Below, in pieces: positions 49,770-53,229 of a stretch of DNA of 53,229 bases (position 1 is the stretch's first letter; each line of letters opens with the position of its first letter). A program made the position numbers and the translations under genes. The stretch is from Clostridia bacterium. GTDB lineage: Bacteria > Bacillota > Clostridia > Oscillospirales > CAG-272. Location: the NCBI GenBank assembly GCA_017532025.1, contig JAFXJX010000035.1, positions 1 through 53,229 of the forward strand, read 5' to 3'. Under the pieces are notes generated by a model that worked only from the letters and a program-made list of their open reading frames with translations, was not told the origin of the DNA and ran no database searches.

Positions 49770-51356
49770 ATGGCCAAAAAATTTGTCACGAAAGTTATCA
49801 TTGCAGTCCTGATTCTGTCTATGATGCTGTCTCTTGCTGTTGCCTGCGATAGTTCCGAAACAAACACCACAAAGCCCACCCAAACAACCGGACCTAACAC
49901 GAATGGTCCTGATGCTCCCGAAACCACCGACCCCCAAATTACGACCACCACGCCCACCACGAAAATAGCATATCCCGCGCAGCTGGAAGGTGTCAAAGAG
50001 GATCTGGAAGATACCGTCGTTCAGATGATTTACGTTGAAGGCGAAGAAGGCATCTACACCGCCAAATCTCTTTGGGTCGATGAAGCATCCTCAGGCGATA
50101 TTGACGCAGTTGACCAGCAAGTCATCGACAGAAACAACCGTGTTTTTGAAGATCTCGGCATCACCGTTGAACCCTTTACCGACCCAACTCTCGGTGTTTC
50201 AGGTCTTTACACCTATGCCAAGACCTACTTTGACGTACAGGATCCCGGTATTGACATATATTGCGGCTATCAGTACTTTGACTTAAAAGTTGCCCTCACC
50301 GGCAATCTTCTGAACCTCAACACCATCGTCAACGACAACCGCGAAACCATCATCGACATCACACAGCCCTACTGGGCAACCAACTACATCAACTCGATCA
50401 CCTATAACGATTATCTCTATTGGGTCACCGGTGACCTTTCTCTGCGTTACACAGGCGGTCTCTACTGCACTTTTGTCAACCTCGACCTTTACGATCAGTT
50501 TGTCAGAAACAACTATGACGGCAAGTCGATTTACGACATCGTTAACGAAAAGAGATGGACCATGCAAACCATGCTCGACATGGCGGATATGGTTGATTTC
50601 GACATGAACAACGACGGCAAAGCCTCTGCAGACGACCGTCTCGGCATCGTCTTCAGAACCGGTGATATCATGGACAGCTTCCCTTTCAGCTGTAAGATCA
50701 GTTTTTCATCGAGATCCACCACCAACGGCAAAGACACCATCGCCCTTGCACTGAACACCGATAAGAGAGCGGCTAAACTTGCTGACTACATTGCCACCAT
50801 GTTCAACTCTATCTATTCGTTCCAAGCAGATCCCGAAACCATGCTGCCGATCTTCGCCGAAGGTAATGCGCTCTTCACATTTGACAAACTGTACCGCTCT
50901 TCTGTAGACCTTTCTGCCATGGACAGATTTGCCATCATCCCCCTGCCGCTTCTGGATAATAACCAAGACAATTACGGCTCCGGTACACACGACGGTCTTA
51001 CCCTCTTCGGTATTTCCAGATATTCCAACTGCCCCATGGCATCGGCTGCCACCCTTGAACTGATGGCATACTACAGCTATCTGCTCGTAACGCCCACCTA
51101 TATCGAATCGGTTCTCAAGGGCTCTGAAACCATTCACGACCCCGAATCGATCGTCATGATCGATAAGATCCGCGCAGGCTTTGACTCTGACTTTGTAGCC
51201 GCTTGGTCTGACAAACTCGGCGGTATCGTTCACCTCTTCCGTGACAAAAACAGCTGCGAAAGATTCGCTTCTACCGTTAAGGCCAACTCTCGCTCATGGA
51301 CTGCCAGTCTTACCGCTCTTCTCAATGAGCTTGATGCCGTCGCAAGTAAGCAATAA
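49770..51356 (+). CDS. extracellular solute-binding lipoprotein, first paralogue
   Basis: A 528-residue lipoprotein with signal peptide and lipobox LAVAC (Cys about 27), then a Thr/Pro-rich linker (about 28-70) and a family-1-like periplasmic-binding-protein fold. Visible parts: RNNRVFEDLGITVEP, YCTFVNLDLYDQF, MADMVDFDMNNDGKASADDRLGI (an EF-hand-like loop) and HDGLTLFGISRYSN. These proteins usually capture sugars or peptides for an ABC importer, but no permease or ATPase is next to it. About 80 percent of residues match the tandem paralogue at 51476. The ligand is unknown. Confidence 0.82.
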   Translation: MAKKFVTKVIIAVLILSMMLSLAVACDSSETNTTKPTQTTGPNTNGPDAPETTDPQITTTTPTTKIAYPAQLEGVKEDLEDTVVQMIYVEGEEGIYTAKSLWVDEASSGDIDAVDQQVIDRNNRVFEDLGITVEPFTDPTLGVSGLYTYAKTYFDVQDPGIDIYCGYQYFDLKVALTGNLLNLNTIVNDNRETIIDITQPYWATNYINSITYNDYLYWVTGDLSLRYTGGLYCTFVNLDLYDQFVRNNYDGKSIYDIVNEKRWTMQTMLDMADMVDFDMNNDGKASADDRLGIVFRTGDIMDSFPFSCKISFSSRSTTNGKDTIALALNTDKRAAKLADYIATMFNSIYSFQADPETMLPIFAEGNALFTFDKLYRSSVDLSAMDRFAIIPLPLLDNNQDNYGSGTHDGLTLFGISRYSNCPMASAATLELMAYYSYLLVTPTYIESVLKGSETIHDPESIVMIDKIRAGFDSDFVAAWSDKLGGIVHLFRDKNSCERFASTVKANSRSWTASLTALLNELDAVASKQ

Positions 51357-51367
51357 ATAACAGTCTC

Positions 51368-51408
51368 AAAAAACAACAACGGTTTTTCAACCGCTGTTGT
51401 TTTTTTTA
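51368..51408 (+). terminator. Terminator of the first solute-binding lipoprotein
   Basis: Stem AAACAACA-A-CGGTT / AACCG-C-TGTTGTTT with a TTTC loop, then T run. Confidence 0.82.
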
Positions 51409-51416
51409 TCAAAGCA

Positions 51417-51445
51417 TTGACTTTTTACCATTTTTCGGTTATAAT
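51417..51445 (+). promoter_or_regulatory. Promoter of the second solute-binding lipoprotein
   Basis: TTGACT (51417-51422), 17 bases, TATAAT (51440-51445), same -35 as its paralogue's promoter. Confidence 0.8.
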
Positions 51446-51475
51446 GAAGAAAATAAGAAAACAAGGAGACGAACC

Positions 51476-53065
51476 ATGGCAAAAACACTGTTTACCAAAA
51501 TCATCATTGCCATTCTACTTTTGTCCCTGATGCTGCCCTTGGCAGTTTCGTGCGGTGAAAGCGAAACCACTACGTCAAAACCCGCAGGTACAAACGATCC
51601 CTCTGGCACCGATGATCCCACGCAAACCACAGGTACTCCTGCAGAAACCACCACACCCAAAACAACACAACCGAAGGTTGACTATCCCGTGCAGCTTGAG
51701 GGTATTCGGGATGACATGGAAGACTCTGTTGTTCAGTTCATCTACGTTGAAGGCGAAGAAGGCATTTACACCGCCAAATCCCTTTGGGTTGATGAAGAGA
51801 CCGTTACCGAGCTCGATGCCGTTGACCAGCAAACAATCGACAGAAATAACCGTATCCACGAAGACATCGGTGTCACCATCGAACCGATCACCGACCCAAC
51901 TCTTGGCATTTCCGGTCTTTACACCTTCGCTAAGACCTACTTTGATGTACAGGATCCCGGCGTTGACGTTTACTGCGGCTTCCAGTACTACGATTTAAAG
52001 GTTGCTCTCACCGGTTGCATCATGAACCTCAACACCATCGTTAACGAAAATCAGGAAACCCTCATCGACATCACACAGCCTTATTGGGCAACCGACTACA
52101 TCAACTCGATTACTTACAACGACCTTCTCTTCTGGGTAACCGGTGACCTTTCTCTGCGTTACACAGGCGGTCTCTACTGCACTTTTGTCAACCTCGACCT
52201 TTATGATCAGTATGTCAGAAACAACTACGACGGCAAATCGATCTACGAGATCGTGAACGAAAAGAAGTGGACCATGCAGACCATGATCGATATGGCTGAT
52301 ATGGCTGACTTCGATTTCAATTCCGACGGTAAACTTTCTTCTGATGAACGTATCGGTCTTCTTTGGAGAACCGGTGACATTCTTGACGGTATTCCCTTCG
52401 GATGCAAGATCGGCTACTCGACAAGATCCACCACCAACGGAAAAGACACCATTGCCATTGCTTTACCCACCGACGAAAGAGGCTCCAAGCTTGCCGGTTA
52501 TATCGCCTCTTTCTTCAGCGCACATTACGCTTACAGAGCAGACTTCGACACCATGCTGCCTATCTTTGCTCAAGGCAACGCGCTCTTTACCATTGATAAG
52601 CTGTACCGCTCCTCGATTGACCTTTATGCGATGGAACGCTTCGCAATCATTCCCACGCCTCTTCTTGATGGATCCCAGGATGATTACGGCTCGGGTACAC
52701 ATGACGGTCTTACCATCTTCGGTATCTCCAAGTATTCCAACTGCCCCAAGGCTGCCGCCGCAACGCTTGAACTTATGGCGTACTACGGTTACCTTCTCGT
52801 AACACCCACCTACATCGAATCGGTTCTCAAAGGCTCCGAAACGATTCACGACCCCGACTCCATCGTTATGATCGATAAGATCCGTGCAGGCTTTGACTCC
52901 GACTTTGCAGCAGCATGGACCGAAAGAATCGGTGAGATCACCTATATGTTCCGTGGAGAAAACGTTCTTTCATACTCCTCCATGATTAAGACAAAAACCC
53001 GTATTTGGACCACAAACCTTAAAAGACTCCTTGAGGAGCTTGACGCGGTTGGCGCCCAACAATAA
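51476..53065 (+). CDS. extracellular solute-binding lipoprotein, second paralogue
   Basis: A 529-residue lipoprotein with lipobox LAVSC (Cys about 26) and a Thr-rich linker. It is co-linear with the protein at 49770 across its whole length, including ITQPYWAT, LRYTGGLYCTFVNLDLYDQ, DFDFNSDGKLSSDERIGL and IESVLKGSETIHDP. Differences lie mainly in the linker and near residues 330-370, where ligand contacts are expected, so the two could differ in substrate. No transporter subunits are close. It has its own promoter; the next feature is a mobile-element gene. Confidence 0.82.
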   Translation: MAKTLFTKIIIAILLLSLMLPLAVSCGESETTTSKPAGTNDPSGTDDPTQTTGTPAETTTPKTTQPKVDYPVQLEGIRDDMEDSVVQFIYVEGEEGIYTAKSLWVDEETVTELDAVDQQTIDRNNRIHEDIGVTIEPITDPTLGISGLYTFAKTYFDVQDPGVDVYCGFQYYDLKVALTGCIMNLNTIVNENQETLIDITQPYWATDYINSITYNDLLFWVTGDLSLRYTGGLYCTFVNLDLYDQYVRNNYDGKSIYEIVNEKKWTMQTMIDMADMADFDFNSDGKLSSDERIGLLWRTGDILDGIPFGCKIGYSTRSTTNGKDTIAIALPTDERGSKLAGYIASFFSAHYAYRADFDTMLPIFAQGNALFTIDKLYRSSIDLYAMERFAIIPTPLLDGSQDDYGSGTHDGLTIFGISKYSNCPKAAAATLELMAYYGYLLVTPTYIESVLKGSETIHDPDSIVMIDKIRAGFDSDFAAAWTERIGEITYMFRGENVLSYSSMIKTKTRIWTTNLKRLLEELDAVGAQQ

Positions 53066-53095
53066 AGCAAAAATAAACCTGCCGAAACTGCACAA

Positions 53096-53112
53096 GTCCG
53101 TTAAAAACGGAC
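53096..53112. repeat. Hairpin near the left end of the probable insertion sequence
   Basis: GTCCGTT-AAA-AACGGAC, perfect 7-bp arms without a T run. It may be the terminator of the lipoprotein gene or part of the element's left end. Confidence 0.4.
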
Positions 53113-53114
53113 AA

Positions 53115-53143
53115 TTGAAAAAAAGACCCTCCTATGGTAGAAT
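53115..53143 (+). promoter_or_regulatory. Promoter of the probable transposase gene
   Basis: TTGAAA (53115-53120), 17 bases, TAGAAT (53138-53143). The expected +1 falls near 53150, between the two arms of the inverted repeat at 53128-53164. Confidence 0.7.
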
Positions 53144-53164
53144 TAAGATATCTACCATAGGAGG
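53128..53164 (+). promoter_or_regulatory. Inverted repeat that masks the ribosome site (anti-read-through hairpin)
   Basis: Perfect 14-bp arms CCTCCTATGGTAGA (53128-53141) and TCTACCATAGGAGG (53151-53164), loop of nine bases. The right arm contains AGGAGG of the next gene; the left arm lies upstream of the expected transcript start. Confidence 0.8.
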
Positions 53165-53171
53165 AATTTTT

Positions 53172-53229
53172 ATGCCAAGAGAGTACCGACACATCGAACA
53201 GTATGCAAAAGAGATAGAAGAACTTCAAG
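53172..53229 (+). CDS. probable insertion-sequence protein, HTH/transposase-type (partial)
   Basis: Only 19 codons are inside the window (PREYRHIEQYAKEIEELQ). This N-terminus resembles short helix-turn-helix proteins that open IS3-type and related transposase genes in Clostridia, but the family cannot be confirmed from so little. AGGAGG is seven bases before the ATG and is masked by the inverted repeat upstream. The rest lies beyond the edge. Confidence 0.6.
   Translation, partial: MPREYRHIEQYAKEIEELQ

Noticed and set aside
1..53229. CRISPR arrays, rRNA operon, replication origin
   Set aside because: I saw no regularly spaced direct repeats, no rRNA sequence, and no DnaA-box cluster with dnaA or dnaN nearby.

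Overview
The window reads as a chromosomal segment of a spore-forming, Gram-positive anaerobe of class Clostridia (Bacillota). The sequence signs are an IspH-ribosomal protein S1 fusion downstream of cmk, a forespore sigma factor (SigG) behind a SigF-type promoter, YlxM-Ffh-S16-KhpA in one operon, strong AGGAGG ribosome sites, TTGACA/TATAAT promoters with 17-bp spacers (many with an extended TG), and lipoproteins with Gram-positive signal peptides. No species can be named from the sequence alone.

Layout. 1-3044 (-): BaiN/HI0933-like flavoprotein, cmk and ispH-rpsA (cut by the window edge). 3110-5501 (+): YtvI/AI-2E-type permease, small Cys-rich lipoprotein, DegV. 5519-8324: Gfo/Idh/MocA oxidoreductase (-) and a secreted SGNH hydrolase (+). 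8330-10881: an AT-rich island with one AIPR (abortive-infection) gene, lying against tRNA-Pro(UGG) and flanked by short direct repeats. 11027-13992 (-): cyclase-MFS-deformylase-like operon and a DUF2179-type membrane protein. 14081-14647 (+): DUF308-like membrane protein. 14712-19535 (-): four-gene SipW/TasA-like locus (short CalY-like protein, signal peptidase with a large membrane domain, DUF5305 protein, long TasA-like protein). 19544-25915: BioY, PF06541 membrane protein, O-antigen-ligase-like polymerase, a MITE-like insertion inside a terminator, DUF1385/YqhQ, SigG and an amidase. 25923-35550: GNAT pseudogene, then three related secreted proteins (about 290, 304 and 2115 aa) that share modules and terminators, two of them also a leader hairpin. 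35728-43820 (-): GH89 enzyme, khpA-rpsP-ffh-ylxM, yebC-argS, RDD protein. 43863-51408 (+): esterase, IlvE, DUF3810 protein, MurA, RluA-type synthase, solute-binding lipoprotein. 51417-53229 (+): a second, paralogous solute-binding lipoprotein and the start of a probable insertion-sequence gene.

How the parts work together. Core genes (isoprenoid/translation, SRP targeting, ArgRS, MurA, SigG) alternate with cell-surface blocks: the SipW-type secretion/matrix locus, the modular beta-helix/discoidin proteins, and the lipoproteins. The secreted proteins and the GH89 glycosidase suggest a host- or glycan-associated life, which is inference. The most notable items are the SipW-type locus with its extended signal peptidase, the three-member secreted family with a conserved leader hairpin, the AIPR cargo at tRNA-Pro, and the insertion sequence whose ribosome site is held in a perfect inverted repeat arranged to silence read-through transcripts. 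All start codons and regulatory calls are from reading the sequence; no database search was run.
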